A DNA stretch of 64,000 bases from positions 6,944,001 to 7,008,000 of the forward strand of contig NZ_JAPNKA010000001.1 of the NCBI RefSeq assembly GCF_026626635.1, in the 5' to 3' direction. Made by a program: the position numbers and the translations under genes. The notes beneath the pieces were generated by a model, which saw only the letters and a list, made by a program, of their open reading frames with translations, did not search any database and was not told the DNA's origin. Below are positions 53,101-59,680 of this stretch, piece after piece (position 1 is the stretch's first letter; every line of letters starts with the position of its first letter). The DNA comes from Archangium lansingense. Its GTDB lineage: Bacteria; Myxococcota; Myxococcia; Myxococcales; Myxococcaceae.

Positions 53101-54582
53101 CTCGGCCGGGAGCTGTCCGCATCGCTCCAGGCCCTGTGCCAGCGCGAGGGCGTGACGCTCTTCATGGCCCTGTTGGCGGGCTTCCAGACGCTGCTGTCGG
53201 CCAACTCGGGGCAGCTCGACGTGTCGGTGGGCTCGCCCATCGCGGGCCGTGCCCAACCGGAGCTGGAGGGGTTGATTGGCTGCTTCGTCAACACGCTGGT
53301 GCTGCGCACGCGGCTGCAAGGAGACCCAAGCTTCCGCGAGCTGCTGGGCCGCGTGCGTGAGGTAACGCTCGGGGCCTATGCGCACCAGGACGTCCCCTTC
53401 GAGCGCGTGGTGGAGGAGCTGCTGCCTACGCGGGACTCCAGTCGCTCTCCGCTCTTCCAGGTGCTGTTCGTGCTGGAGAACGCGCCGGGGTCGCAGCCGA
53501 TGGGTCCGGGGCTCTCCATGCGCTTCGTGGACGTGAAGCGCCACTCGGCGAAGTTCGATCTGACGCTGGCTCTGTGGGAGGAGAACCAGGAGATCACCGG
53601 CGTGCTGGAGTACAGCAGCGATCTCTTCGAGTCCTTCACGGCGGCGCGGATGGCGGAGCACCTGCGTGTGCTGCTGCAGTGGGCGGTGGCCCACCCCGAG
53701 GAACCGATGTCCCGGCTGCGCCTGGCGCTGGCGAACGGGGACGTGCTGGTGCCGCTGCGCACGAGTGGCTCGAGGCGGCCCTTCTTCTGCGTGCACCCCA
53801 TTGGCGGCAACGTGCTGTGCTACGCCGAGCTGGTGCGCCACCTGGACGCCGAGCAGCCCTTCTACGGCCTGCAGGCGCGCGGGCTGGAGGGAGAGCAGCC
53901 CCCGCTGGAGTCGATGGAGGAGATGGCGGCGCTCTACGTGGAGGCGCTGCGCACGGTGCAGCCCCAGGGTCCGTACCGGCTGGGAGGCTGGTCCATGGGC
54001 GCCGTGGTGGCCTTCGAGATGGCGCGCCTGCTGAAGGCACAGGGCGAGGAGGTGGAGCAGCTCGTCTTCATCGAGCCGAGCCCCACGTCGTATGCCCAGG
54101 GCACGCGGCTGGAGGACGAGGCGACGCTCAACAGCCTCTTCGCGGCGAACCTGGCGCAGACGACGGGGCTGCCGCTGGAACTGCCGGCCCACGTGCAGCC
54201 GGCGGACGCGAGCGCGCTGCTGCGCTACCTCTGGGAGGAAGGCCGACGCGTGGGAGCCTTTGGCCCCGAGGTCGGGCTGGCGCAGTTGCAGAGGCTCCAG
54301 CGCGTCTTCACCGGCTGCGTGAGAGCCCTCTATCAACACACGCTGAGCCCGTTGCAGCTGCCCCTCACGATGCTGCGAGGCCAGGAGGCCCAGGTGGGTG
54401 ATCCGGACGCACCGGATCGAGGCTGGGCGGCGCTAGCGGCCCACGTGGAGATGCTGGAGGTGCCCGGGGATCACTACTCGGCGCTGCGCTCGCCCCAGGT
54501 CGAGACGGTGGCCCAGACGCTGGCGCGCGTGCTGGAGTCACCGCCTCGGAGGCTCCAGGCTGTTGGCCAGAAGGCCGGGTAG
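47197..54582 (+). CDS. nonribosomal peptide synthetase, domain order C-A-T-A-T-C-TE
   Basis: A 2,461-residue NRPS. C1: about 25-445, HHAIADG at 158-164. A1: about 500-985, with TSGSTGRPKG and YGPTEAAVD; hand-aligned code D-V-W-H-V-S-L-V-D-K, serine-like. T1: GGNSL, Ser1028. After T1 a linker of about 90 residues ends like the tail of a C domain, but no C core is present. A2: about 1150-1640, code D-L-F-N-N-A-L-T-Y-K, alanine-like; it carries an in-frame palindromic repeat (LPLGEGRGEG) between A8 and A10. T2: GGHSL, Ser1681. C2: about 1715-2140, HHIISDG at 1874-1880. TE: about 2180-2445, GWSMG with Ser2266 and His2426. No T follows C2. The ATG at 47197 has a GGGAGG upstream. It ends the operon. 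Confidence 0.93.
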   Translation: MASTPEEKRALLARLLREKARKPKEAPASFSQERMWFLDQWNPGSALFNMPVAVRLTGTLHLEALERGLQELVSRHEPLRTTILEKEGSPLQLIAPSVEVPLSLVDLQEHPEADREAQAWKHMSAEAQRPFELSKGPLLRTVLYRLSPREHLLLFNLHHAIADGWSMGVLVRELATLYPAFVEGRPSPLPALPLQYAEYAGWQREWLRGEVLESQLAFWRSKLDPNAVLELPGDKTRPAALSSQGVRQSLVLSPELTQSLKTLAQREGKTLFAVLLAGFQVLLQRYTGQTDLTVGTLVAGRERAELEGLIGLFINTLALRTSLAGDPTFRELLSRAFETAREAQAHQDVPFEKLVEDLKPERSSRHLPLFQVMINLQNAPLPPLQSPDLRMEVVPVHTGTTKHDLTLYATELAEGLRLSAEYSTDLFEAPTMLRLLGHLRSLLAAAVEDPNRNISDLPMLTQEERQQILEEWNGEKVEMPANACIHTLIEAQVERTPEAVALVFEGQSLTYRELNARANQLAWHLRSLGVGPEVRVGLCVERSLEMVIALLATLKAGGAYVPLDPDYPSQRLVWMLEDARPAVLLVQQRLLSRLPPHQARVLCLDSQWDEMAAHPKHAPPPLATPNGLAYVIFTSGSTGRPKGAMNAHAPVVNRLLWMQDEYKLGPQDTVLQKTPFSFDVSVWEFFWPLMMGARLVVARPGGHQEPAYLVRLIAEARVTTLHFVPSMLQVFLEEPGLERCASLRRVVCSGEALPLELAERCLQRLPQAGLHNLYGPTEAAVDVTYYACVRGEQRRSVPIGRPVANTSIRLLDPKLRPVPIGVSGELFIGGVQVGRGYLSRPELTAERFIPDPFSETPGARMYRTGDVARWLPDGNVEYLGRADFQVKIRGLRIELGEIESALEQHPTVQQAVVMAREDVPGDKRLVAYVAGRGGAAAVDTEALNARLREKLPEYMVPSAIVVLDTLPLNPNGKVDRKALPAPKLERPKEEPVAPSTPTETEVAALFSELLRVEQVGAKDDLFKLGGNSLMATRVVARLRARFGVELPVRVLFQHSTVQQVARLVDEARSGGESKQERESGPKRRERLPVVPLRDEASVDSAEGQTQEQPKLTAEERHRLLVEWNATAADFPREACIPHLVEAQVRRTPEAVAVSAGSVRLTYRELDARANRLARYLRSLGVGPEVRVGLCVERNADMVVGMLAILKAGAAYVPLDPTYPRERLAFLLEDARGPALLAHSHLQGVLPPHDSQVVCLDALPEAVAQQPDSPPPGALHPENLAYLIYTSGSTGRPKGVAITHRSAVAFLTWALATFPPEALRGVLACTSINFDLSVFELFAPLSCGGTVIVARNALHLAELPQASEVSLVNTVPSAMAQLLRLGALPASVRTINLAGEPLPEPLARQIYEVPTVKDLYNLYGPSEDTTYSTWVRVRPGEPITIGRPLSNTQAYVLDEHLEPVAVGMPGELYLAGDGLARGYLHRPELTAERFLPCPFGAAGARMYRTGDRVRYRPDGELDYLGRNDNQVKIRGFRIELGEVETTLQRHPNVREAVVVVREDVPGDKRLVAYAAPTSPLPLGEGRGEGVARPGLDPTELRDWMRRTLPEYMVPPAFVVLEALPRNANGKVDRKALPAPAAERSSLRPYVAPRTPTEELLAGLWRQVLGVESVGALDHFLELGGHSLLATQVVSRLRSTLRLELPLNAFFETPTLEALARRVDAARDSGSALSVIPPLLPVPRTERLPLSFAQQRLWVLDRFEPGSTAYTILAALRLQGPLNTRALVRAVQALMRRHEGLRTTFIEDDQGPTQSILPDVEPALGLVDLRGLPESEREREALTLAAEEAERPFDLTRAPLLRALLVRLAEQHHLLVVTMHHIISDGWSSGILIRELSSLYEAYSTGEPPRLAPLSVQYADYAMWQRQWLKGGVLESQLAYWRKQLAGTPTALELPTDKPRPPVPSFRGGRVPVRLGRELSASLQALCQREGVTLFMALLAGFQTLLSANSGQLDVSVGSPIAGRAQPELEGLIGCFVNTLVLRTRLQGDPSFRELLGRVREVTLGAYAHQDVPFERVVEELLPTRDSSRSPLFQVLFVLENAPGSQPMGPGLSMRFVDVKRHSAKFDLTLALWEENQEITGVLEYSSDLFESFTAARMAEHLRVLLQWAVAHPEEPMSRLRLALANGDVLVPLRTSGSRRPFFCVHPIGGNVLCYAELVRHLDAEQPFYGLQARGLEGEQPPLESMEEMAALYVEALRTVQPQGPYRLGGWSMGAVVAFEMARLLKAQGEEVEQLVFIEPSPTSYAQGTRLEDEATLNSLFAANLAQTTGLPLELPAHVQPADASALLRYLWEEGRRVGAFGPEVGLAQLQRLQRVFTGCVRALYQHTLSPLQLPLTMLRGQEAQVGDPDAPDRGWAALAAHVEMLEVPGDHYSALRSPQVETVAQTLARVLESPPRRLQAVGQKAG
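51914..51947 (-). repeat. palindromic repeat copy 2, inside the NRPS A2 domain
   Basis: CCCCTCTCCC, TCT, GGGAGAGGG, then ACGGGGTGAGGG: the reverse orientation of the element at 8204 and 57105. It is read in frame as part of SPLPLGEGRGEGVA in a surface loop of the A2 C-terminal subdomain. The matching place in A1 has a shorter, unrelated Gly/Ala loop (GRGGAAAVDTEAL). Confidence 0.9.
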
Positions 54583-54612
54583 ACCAGAGGCCCTGCAAAT
54601 CCCCAGCAAGTT

Positions 54613-54635
54613 CCCCTCTCCCAGAGGGAGAGGGG
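54613..54635. terminator. palindromic repeat copy 3, probable bidirectional terminator
   Basis: CCCCTCTCCC-AGA-GGGAGAGGGG forms a perfect ten-base stem between the NRPS stop (54582) and the end of the convergent gene at 54644. It keeps only the stem part of the repeat family. Position and strength fit a terminator for both transcripts. Confidence 0.7.
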
Positions 54636-54643
54636 ACATCCCA

Positions 54644-55039
54644 CTAGCGCGGGGCCTCATCCGGATCACCGGCATCGGCCACCACTTTCCACGAGCCGTC
54701 CGGCTGCTTCTCCCAGAAGTTCATGTACGTGCCGCGGGCCTCCACGACGCCTCCCGAGGCGTCCCGGGTCCTGCGCAGGTAGCGGCCCGTGGTGTAGGCG
54801 AGCCGTCCGCCGACGGAGAGCTCGGCGCGGCTCGGCTCCCAGGTGAGGGAAAAACCCGGAGTGGCGAAGACCGGCGTCATCGCGGCGCGGATGGCCTCGG
54901 GTCCGATGATGTGGCCATTGGAGCGCAGCATGACGCCATTGGGCGCGAAGTAGGCGGCCCAGCCCTCCCCGCCGCGCGCCTGCGTGGCGGCATTGAATTC
55001 CCGGTCGGTGCGCAGCAGCACTTCCTCGTCTGGTGTCAT
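54644..55039 (-). CDS. SnoaL/NTF2-like (YybH-type, DUF4440-like) protein
   Basis: A 131-residue protein with the alpha-plus-beta cone fold pattern of SnoaL/NTF2-like proteins: TPDEEVLLRTDREFNAATQA at the start, GWAAYFAPNGVMLRSNG, IIGPEAIRAAMTPVF, and the C-terminal strands AYTTGRYL and YMNFWEKQPDGSWKVV. The family includes enzymes and binding proteins, and this member has no assigned substrate. It is convergent to the NRPS and probably not part of that operon. Confidence 0.85.
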   Translation of the reverse strand: MTPDEEVLLRTDREFNAATQARGGEGWAAYFAPNGVMLRSNGHIIGPEAIRAAMTPVFATPGFSLTWEPSRAELSVGGRLAYTTGRYLRRTRDASGGVVEARGTYMNFWEKQPDGSWKVVADAGDPDEAPR

Positions 55040-55414
55040 GGTCCGTTCCTGGTGGGAGATATGGTGGCCAAGCTACGTGAAGCCGCGCCCAGGGGTTTGA
55101 CGATCTGTCCCGCCCACCGACCCCGGCCCCGCCCACCTGTCACGGTGGCCTCGGGGCAACCTGCCCCGTCTGAGGCACCCTGCCCCTCCGTGGCCCGGCA
55201 CGCCCGAGGCGCCCAGACCCTCTGTAGCCCGGCACACGGGCTGCATGAGACTCCAGGTGTAATAGGGGATGCGCCAACGCCCCATACGGGTTATCCATGA
55301 TGCGCCGCCAGGGTTTCTCCCCCTCTCCCTGGAGGGCTCCTGCCCCGGACTCGGAGATCAACGTCTCCGAGTTCCGGGGCAAGGTTTTTGGGGCTCCCAG
55401 CTACCGGAGGAGGC
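55040..55414. other. intergenic region without a recognised gene
   Basis: About 375 bases between the SnoaL-like gene and the end of the pilin-like gene. Short frames here have no coding character. The main structured item is the long hairpin at 55342-55389. The region 55080-55230 is rich in CCGTGGCCCGG-like GC runs with no clear promoter. Confidence 0.6.
55342..55389 (+). terminator. long hairpin followed by T-run
   Basis: GCCCCGGACTCGGAGA (55342-55357), loop TCAACG, then TCTCCGAG, one bulged T, and TCCGGGGC (to 55380), followed by AAGG and TTTTT (55385-55389). This is the best intrinsic terminator in the window and faces plus-strand transcripts. On the minus strand it lies 35 bases past the stop of the pilin-like gene and could stop that transcript too. 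Confidence 0.8.
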
Positions 55415-56230
55415 TCACTCGCACGCGCCGCGGACGGGGGTGATGGAGAGCACCCCGGTCTGGTCGATCTTCATCGTGGTGCCCGCGATGGGGCCGGAGA
55501 TGGCGCGCGCCGTGGCGATGAAGGTCATCGCCGGGCCCGTACCCGACAACTCGACGCGGTAGATGAAGCGGCACCCGCCGATCCACGAGCTGTCCGGGAC
55601 AGCGGCCTGCGTCCCATTCGTGCAGCCCATGGGCACGAAGCCGATCTCCTCGAAGTTGCTCGAGTACCGGTCCTTCTCCTGCAGGAAGGCCCGCTCCGTG
55701 GTGAAGAGCGCCCGGATGGCCTGGACCCCCTCGCGCTGCTGGGCCTCGCACGTGAAGGACGCGGCCGGCAGACACTCGTCCCAGCCCACGAAGCGGCGAA
55801 CACCACCGCGATCCAGCGAGAAGACGAGCTTGCCCCCCGAAAGCCTGCCAATCAGCAGCTTGACGCCCGCGGCCGGAGTGCCCGCGGCACCCTGGGCCAC
55901 GGCGGTGAAGGTCGAGCTCTCCGGAGGGTTCGTCACGGCCGTCACCCGGTAGGCGAAGTGGCAGCCCGCCACCCAACCCAGCCCCGGCACGGGCGCGCGA
56001 GAGCCATTCGCGCACGCCGCGGGCTTGAAGCCCACCTCCGCCAGATTCTGGGAGAAAAGATCCCGCTCTTGAAGGGAGGCAATCTGCGCGTCGTGCAGCG
56101 CCCTCATCTCGCGGATGCCCTCGCAGTCGATGCTGCCACAGTCGACTGGCGTGCCCTCCGCCATCGCTGGCAGCGCCCACGAGAAACACAACCCTCCCAC
56201 CACGGACAACCACCGCATCGTGCTCCGCAT
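55415..56230 (-). CDS. secreted protein with two pilin-like repeats
   Basis: A 271-residue protein with a signal peptide (WLSVVGGLCFSWALPAMAEG). The mature part contains two units with type IV-pilin-like sequence: IREMRALHDAQIASLQERDL followed by LAEVGFKPAACANG and VAGCHFAYRV, then VQAIRALFTTERAFLQEKDR followed by FEEIGFVPMGCTNG and IGGCRFIYRV. Each has the helix-aromatic-GF-P pattern seen after the transmembrane helix in myxobacterial fimbrial proteins, but no prepilin peptidase site is present. It is probably a soluble or periplasmic duplication derived from pilin globular domains. Eight or so Cys residues may form disulfides. Role unknown. Confidence 0.75.
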   Translation of the reverse strand: MRSTMRWLSVVGGLCFSWALPAMAEGTPVDCGSIDCEGIREMRALHDAQIASLQERDLFSQNLAEVGFKPAACANGSRAPVPGLGWVAGCHFAYRVTAVTNPPESSTFTAVAQGAAGTPAAGVKLLIGRLSGGKLVFSLDRGGVRRFVGWDECLPAASFTCEAQQREGVQAIRALFTTERAFLQEKDRYSSNFEEIGFVPMGCTNGTQAAVPDSSWIGGCRFIYRVELSGTGPAMTFIATARAISGPIAGTTMKIDQTGVLSITPVRGACE

Positions 56231-56296
56231 CGTGTGAACCCCTCCTCTGTGTTCATGCGAGCGTAGCCGGAGCCATCGCGGCTGCGCTGTAAGGAC

Positions 56297-57100
56297 TTAC
56301 CCGGACGAGACCGCTGGCACTCGCCCCCAGATCATGGAGGTGTAACGAGAGCCAGGCTCGGCCTCGAGCCCCAGCTTCTTCAGGTCGTCCGAGTACTTCG
56401 AGCCCTTCACCACCACCCACCGCCGAGCCACGCGCCGGGCCTCCTCGAGCGTCTCCGGTGTGAGGGGGGCGTGCTCGGCGAAGCGGCGGAGCATCTCGAA
56501 GGCGGGCTGGGACTTCTTGGGCTTCTCGAACATCGGATCGAAGAGGACGACGTCGAATGAGCCCGAGGGCAACGAGCGCAGGTACGTGTGCGAGTCGGCG
56601 TGCACCGCCTCCACGCGGCAGGACTGAGGTCCGTAGTCGTAGGCCGCGAGGCCCTCGGACACGACGGCGTAGAGCGCGAGGCTCTTCTCCAGCCCCACCA
56701 CCTTCCCCGTGGGCCCGGCCACCAGAGCGGCCACCAGCGCGTCCTGCCCGAGCCCCAGCGTGCAATCGAGGAGGTGGTCTCCCGCGCGCAGCTCGGCCAC
56801 GCGGACGAGGGCGTCATCTCCCCCCACCTGCCCCGAGAGGATCCGCAGCCGGCGCAGGTGGGCCATGCCCGGGTTGAAGCTGAAGGAGCCCTCGTGGTCC
56901 CAGAGCGTGACGCTCTCGCGCTCGAAGACGATGAGGGCATCCGCCGAGGACTCCAGCATCGGGCCGATCGGCTCCTTCTTGCGCCTCGGGATGTAGGGCA
57001 GGTTCCAGGTGCGCGCGGACTCGCGGGCCCGCTTCACGAGGGACTCTTCCGGCTTGCCGCTCGTGGTCACGGCGAGGGGAACTCGGCTCCGCTCGTTCAA
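56297..57100 (-). CDS. RsmJ-like SAM-dependent methyltransferase
   Basis: A 267-residue Rossmann methyltransferase. Motif I is LLDCTLGLGQDALVAAL (about residues 110-126), followed by VVGLEKSLAL and the motif IV FDVVLFDPMFEKP. The FDPMF form resembles RsmJ (16S rRNA m2G1516) and related proteins. The N-terminal basic region (RRKKEPIG) could aid RNA binding. It lies downstream of a minus-strand cluster, separated from the GGDEF gene by 51 bases containing repeat copy 4. Confidence 0.8.
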   Translation of the reverse strand: MNERSRVPLAVTTSGKPEESLVKRARESARTWNLPYIPRRKKEPIGPMLESSADALIVFERESVTLWDHEGSFSFNPGMAHLRRLRILSGQVGGDDALVRVAELRAGDHLLDCTLGLGQDALVAALVAGPTGKVVGLEKSLALYAVVSEGLAAYDYGPQSCRVEAVHADSHTYLRSLPSGSFDVVLFDPMFEKPKKSQPAFEMLRRFAEHAPLTPETLEEARRVARRWVVVKGSKYSDDLKKLGLEAEPGSRYTSMIWGRVPAVSSG

Positions 57101-57104
57101 AAGA

Positions 57105-57137
57105 CCCTCACCCCAGCCCTCTCCCAGAGGGAGAGGG
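57105..57137. repeat. palindromic repeat copy 4
   Basis: CCCTCACCCCAG, stem CCCTCTCCC (57117-57125), AGA, GGGAGAGGG (57129-57137). This is the most complete copy. It fills the short gap between the GGDEF gene stop (57152) and the methyltransferase start (57100), on the untranslated side of both genes. Confidence 0.9.
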
Positions 57138-57151
57138 AGCAGACACGGTTC

Positions 57152-59320
57152 TCAACCCTCGACGGCCTGGAGCTTGCGGCCTCCCTGGGCCTCGGCCACC
57201 GTCACCGACAGGTTCCGGCCGTGCCGCTTCGCGTAGTACAGGCACTGGTCCGCCTGCTCCACCAGAACCAGCTTGTCCGTGCCGTGGTCCGGCGCCGTCG
57301 CGATTCCCAGCGACAGCGTCACCTTCAGCGGGCCCATCTCCGTCTGGAAGACCTCGGCCTTGATGGCCTCGCGGATCCGCTCGGCGATGACCTTCGCGCC
57401 CTTGGCCTCCGTCTCCGGCATCAGGATGGCGAACTCCTCGCCGCCGTAGCGCGCGACGATGTCCGTGTCCCGCGCCTGCTGCCTGAGGATGCGCGCCACG
57501 CCCTTGAGCACCTGGTCTCCCGTCAGGTGACCATAGGTGTCGTTGACGCTCTTGAAGTGGTCCACGTCCGTGAGGATCAGCGAGCACTTGCGCCCGTAGC
57601 GCCGCGAGTGGGCCAGCATCTCGTCCGCCTTCGACTGGAAGGTGCGGTTGTTGTACAGGCCCGTCATGCCGTCCGTGGTCGCCATGCGCTCCATCGCCTC
57701 GTAGAGCTGGGCGCGCAGCACGGCCTGGGCGGCCTGGATGGCGATGACCTCGAGCATCCGGAGCACGTCGTGGTCCAGCGCGGCCTTGCGGCGCGAGCCC
57801 GCCACCAGCGTTCCGAGAATCCTGTCGCCCGCGGTGAGCGGGAAGATCTTCAGGGCCCCCAGGCCGCGTAGCTGCGTCTCCTCGTCGAAGATGACCTGCC
57901 GGTCCATGGCCTTGATGTCGCGACCGGGCAGCGGCGCGCCGTAGCGCACCACGTTGGCCACCAGCCCGTTGTTGTCCGGGAAGGAGCGGCCCTCGAGCGC
58001 CTTGCTCCCCTGCGCGGTGACGCCCAGCATCCGCGCCACCTTGTGGACGCGCTTGCCCTCCTGCTCGTTCACGATGGTGACGGCGCAGAAGTCCAGCCCC
58101 GCGAGCTGCCGAGCGCTCTCCAGCACCGCCAGGAACACCTGATCCGGGCTGCCGGCGCGGTTGAGCTCCTCGATGGCCCGGAAGAACCGGTCCTTCTCGT
58201 CGCGCGTCTTGCGGATGTACGTCATCACCCGCTCCACCTCGATGGAGCGCAGCACCTCGGCGGCGATGGTGGTCAGCAGCTTCTCGTCATCATCCGAGAA
58301 GGGGTTGTGCGTCACCCGGTCGGCCACCAGCACGCCGCGAACCAGGCCGCTGCCGCCCTCGATGATGGGCACGGCCAGCACGGCCCCCAGGGTGGGCGCG
58401 CTCTCGTCGTACCAGGTGATGCCCTTGAGCCCATGGGCCGAGTGCATCCGCACCGGGGCCCGGCGCTTGAGCACCCCGCCCAGCATGCCCTCGCCCGCGT
58501 TGAAGCGCTCGCGCTGCACGCGATCCGAGGCGCTGCGGCAGTCGTACAGCTTCAGCCCCTTGTCGTCCGACGTCAGCAGGAAGGCCGCGCAGGTGTTCGT
58601 GTGCAGGGCCGTCTCGGCGATCTCCAGCGCGGCGCCCACCGCGCCCTCGATCTCCTTCACCGAGGCAAGCAGCCACTTCTCCTCGTCCTTCACGTCGGGC
58701 GGGTTGTCGTGGGAGCCGGAGCTGACGAGCCGGAAGGTGCGGGCGCGCTCCTCGACCTCCTTGATTCGCTTCTCCACGGCGACGTTCTCCGCGCGGCGAG
58801 CGGCGGCGATGCGGGCGGAGAGCACCAGGTGGTACAGGCCAGCGAAGAGCGCGAGGAAGAGCGCGTGAGTGAGGAAGGAGGTGACGCTGCGCTCGGGGCC
58901 CTGCAGGGTGACGAGCGCATCGAAGGCGAGCGCCATGCCGAGCAGCGCCAGGCCAGCGTTGCGAGGCAGGAAGGCCACCAGGAAGGCCATGACGAGGTAG
59001 ATGAGGGGGAACACCCCACCCCCTGCGATGGCCACCACGATGAAGGCCGAGGCGATGAGCACCGCCCCCAGCTCCAGATCGTCCCGGAGGAAGAGCGGAG
59101 CGCCCACGGCGCCGCGGGTGAAGCGCCGCCAGCCCATGACGCCGAGCCCGGCGAGCAGGAAGACAACGAGGGAGGCCTCGGTCCAACCGAGCGTGTGCAG
59201 ACCGCGGAAGCCGCCCCGGGCCAGGTGGATGAAGGCGGACAGCACGCCCGCGGCGGGCACGGCGCGGAGCAGGGACTGGAAGAGCTTGGAGACTGGAGGG
59301 ATGGCCGAAAGCGCGGACAC
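57152..59320 (-). CDS. membrane diguanylate cyclase with two GAF domains
   Basis: A 722-residue GGDEF protein that should make cyclic di-GMP. The first 190 residues contain several hydrophobic helices (LVVFLLAGLGVMGW, FPLIYLVMAFLVAFLP), then a coiled linker, two GAF domains (about 215-375 and 395-550) and the GGDEF domain (about 560-705). The active-site motif is GGEEF (in RYGGEEFAIL, about 625-630) and an inhibitory-site RxxD (RDTD) lies five residues before it, so product inhibition is expected. The start is a GTG at 59320, only two bases after the FtsB stop. Confidence 0.93.
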   Translation of the reverse strand: MSALSAIPPVSKLFQSLLRAVPAAGVLSAFIHLARGGFRGLHTLGWTEASLVVFLLAGLGVMGWRRFTRGAVGAPLFLRDDLELGAVLIASAFIVVAIAGGGVFPLIYLVMAFLVAFLPRNAGLALLGMALAFDALVTLQGPERSVTSFLTHALFLALFAGLYHLVLSARIAAARRAENVAVEKRIKEVEERARTFRLVSSGSHDNPPDVKDEEKWLLASVKEIEGAVGAALEIAETALHTNTCAAFLLTSDDKGLKLYDCRSASDRVQRERFNAGEGMLGGVLKRRAPVRMHSAHGLKGITWYDESAPTLGAVLAVPIIEGGSGLVRGVLVADRVTHNPFSDDDEKLLTTIAAEVLRSIEVERVMTYIRKTRDEKDRFFRAIEELNRAGSPDQVFLAVLESARQLAGLDFCAVTIVNEQEGKRVHKVARMLGVTAQGSKALEGRSFPDNNGLVANVVRYGAPLPGRDIKAMDRQVIFDEETQLRGLGALKIFPLTAGDRILGTLVAGSRRKAALDHDVLRMLEVIAIQAAQAVLRAQLYEAMERMATTDGMTGLYNNRTFQSKADEMLAHSRRYGRKCSLILTDVDHFKSVNDTYGHLTGDQVLKGVARILRQQARDTDIVARYGGEEFAILMPETEAKGAKVIAERIREAIKAEVFQTEMGPLKVTLSLGIATAPDHGTDKLVLVEQADQCLYYAKRHGRNLSVTVAEAQGGRKLQAVEG

Positions 59321-59322
59321 GG

Positions 59323-59598
59323 TTACTCCAGATGGAAGACGAGCTCGCCCGGCTTGACATAGCCGAGCTCCTCGCGCGCGGCGCGCTCGAGGGCGGCGGG
59401 ATCATTGCGCAGCGCGTTGATCTCGCGAAGAAGGGTGGCGTTCTGCTCGGACAGGACGCGGTTGCGCTCCTGGATGGCCTCGACGTCCTGGCGCAGACGC
59501 AGGTAGCGGCGGAAGCCCTTCGCGTCCACCGCTGAAACCAGCGTGAGGACCGCGGCTACACACGCCGCAACACCGAGGAGCTTTCGCCGCACCGTCAT
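59323..59598 (-). CDS. ftsB: FtsB/DivIC-family cell division protein
   Basis: A 91-residue bitopic protein. One membrane helix (GVAACVAAVLTLVSAVDA, about residues 9-26) is followed by a coiled coil (RLRQDVEAIQERNRVLSEQN, LLREINALRNDPAALERAAR) and the typical end EELGYVKPGELVFHL. FtsB joins FtsL and FtsQ at the septum and helps activate septal wall synthesis. The ATG at 59598 has no strong ribosome site. It sits directly upstream of the GGDEF gene with a two-base gap, so cell division and c-di-GMP synthesis are co-transcribed. Confidence 0.9.
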   Translation of the reverse strand: MTVRRKLLGVAACVAAVLTLVSAVDAKGFRRYLRLRQDVEAIQERNRVLSEQNATLLREINALRNDPAALERAAREELGYVKPGELVFHLE

Positions 59599-59653
59599 GA
59601 GTGGCCGGAAGGTACCAGCGACGACTCCCCCGGCAAGAAATCCGCTCCAGACC

Positions 59654-59680
59654 TGTAGCGGGCGTCGCCCTCGCGCTACA
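59654..59680 (-). terminator. short hairpin at the end of the histidine kinase gene
   Basis: TGTAGCG (59654-59660) and CGCTACA (59674-59680) can pair around a GC-rich 13-base interior at the stop codon of the minus-strand histidine kinase gene (59676). No T-run is present, so a terminator role is only possible. Confidence 0.3.

Noticed and set aside
55140..55382. An 80-residue minus-strand frame in the intergenic region
   Set aside because: Its first part is encoded by the terminator hairpin and the rest is Gly/Arg-rich without similarity to any family.
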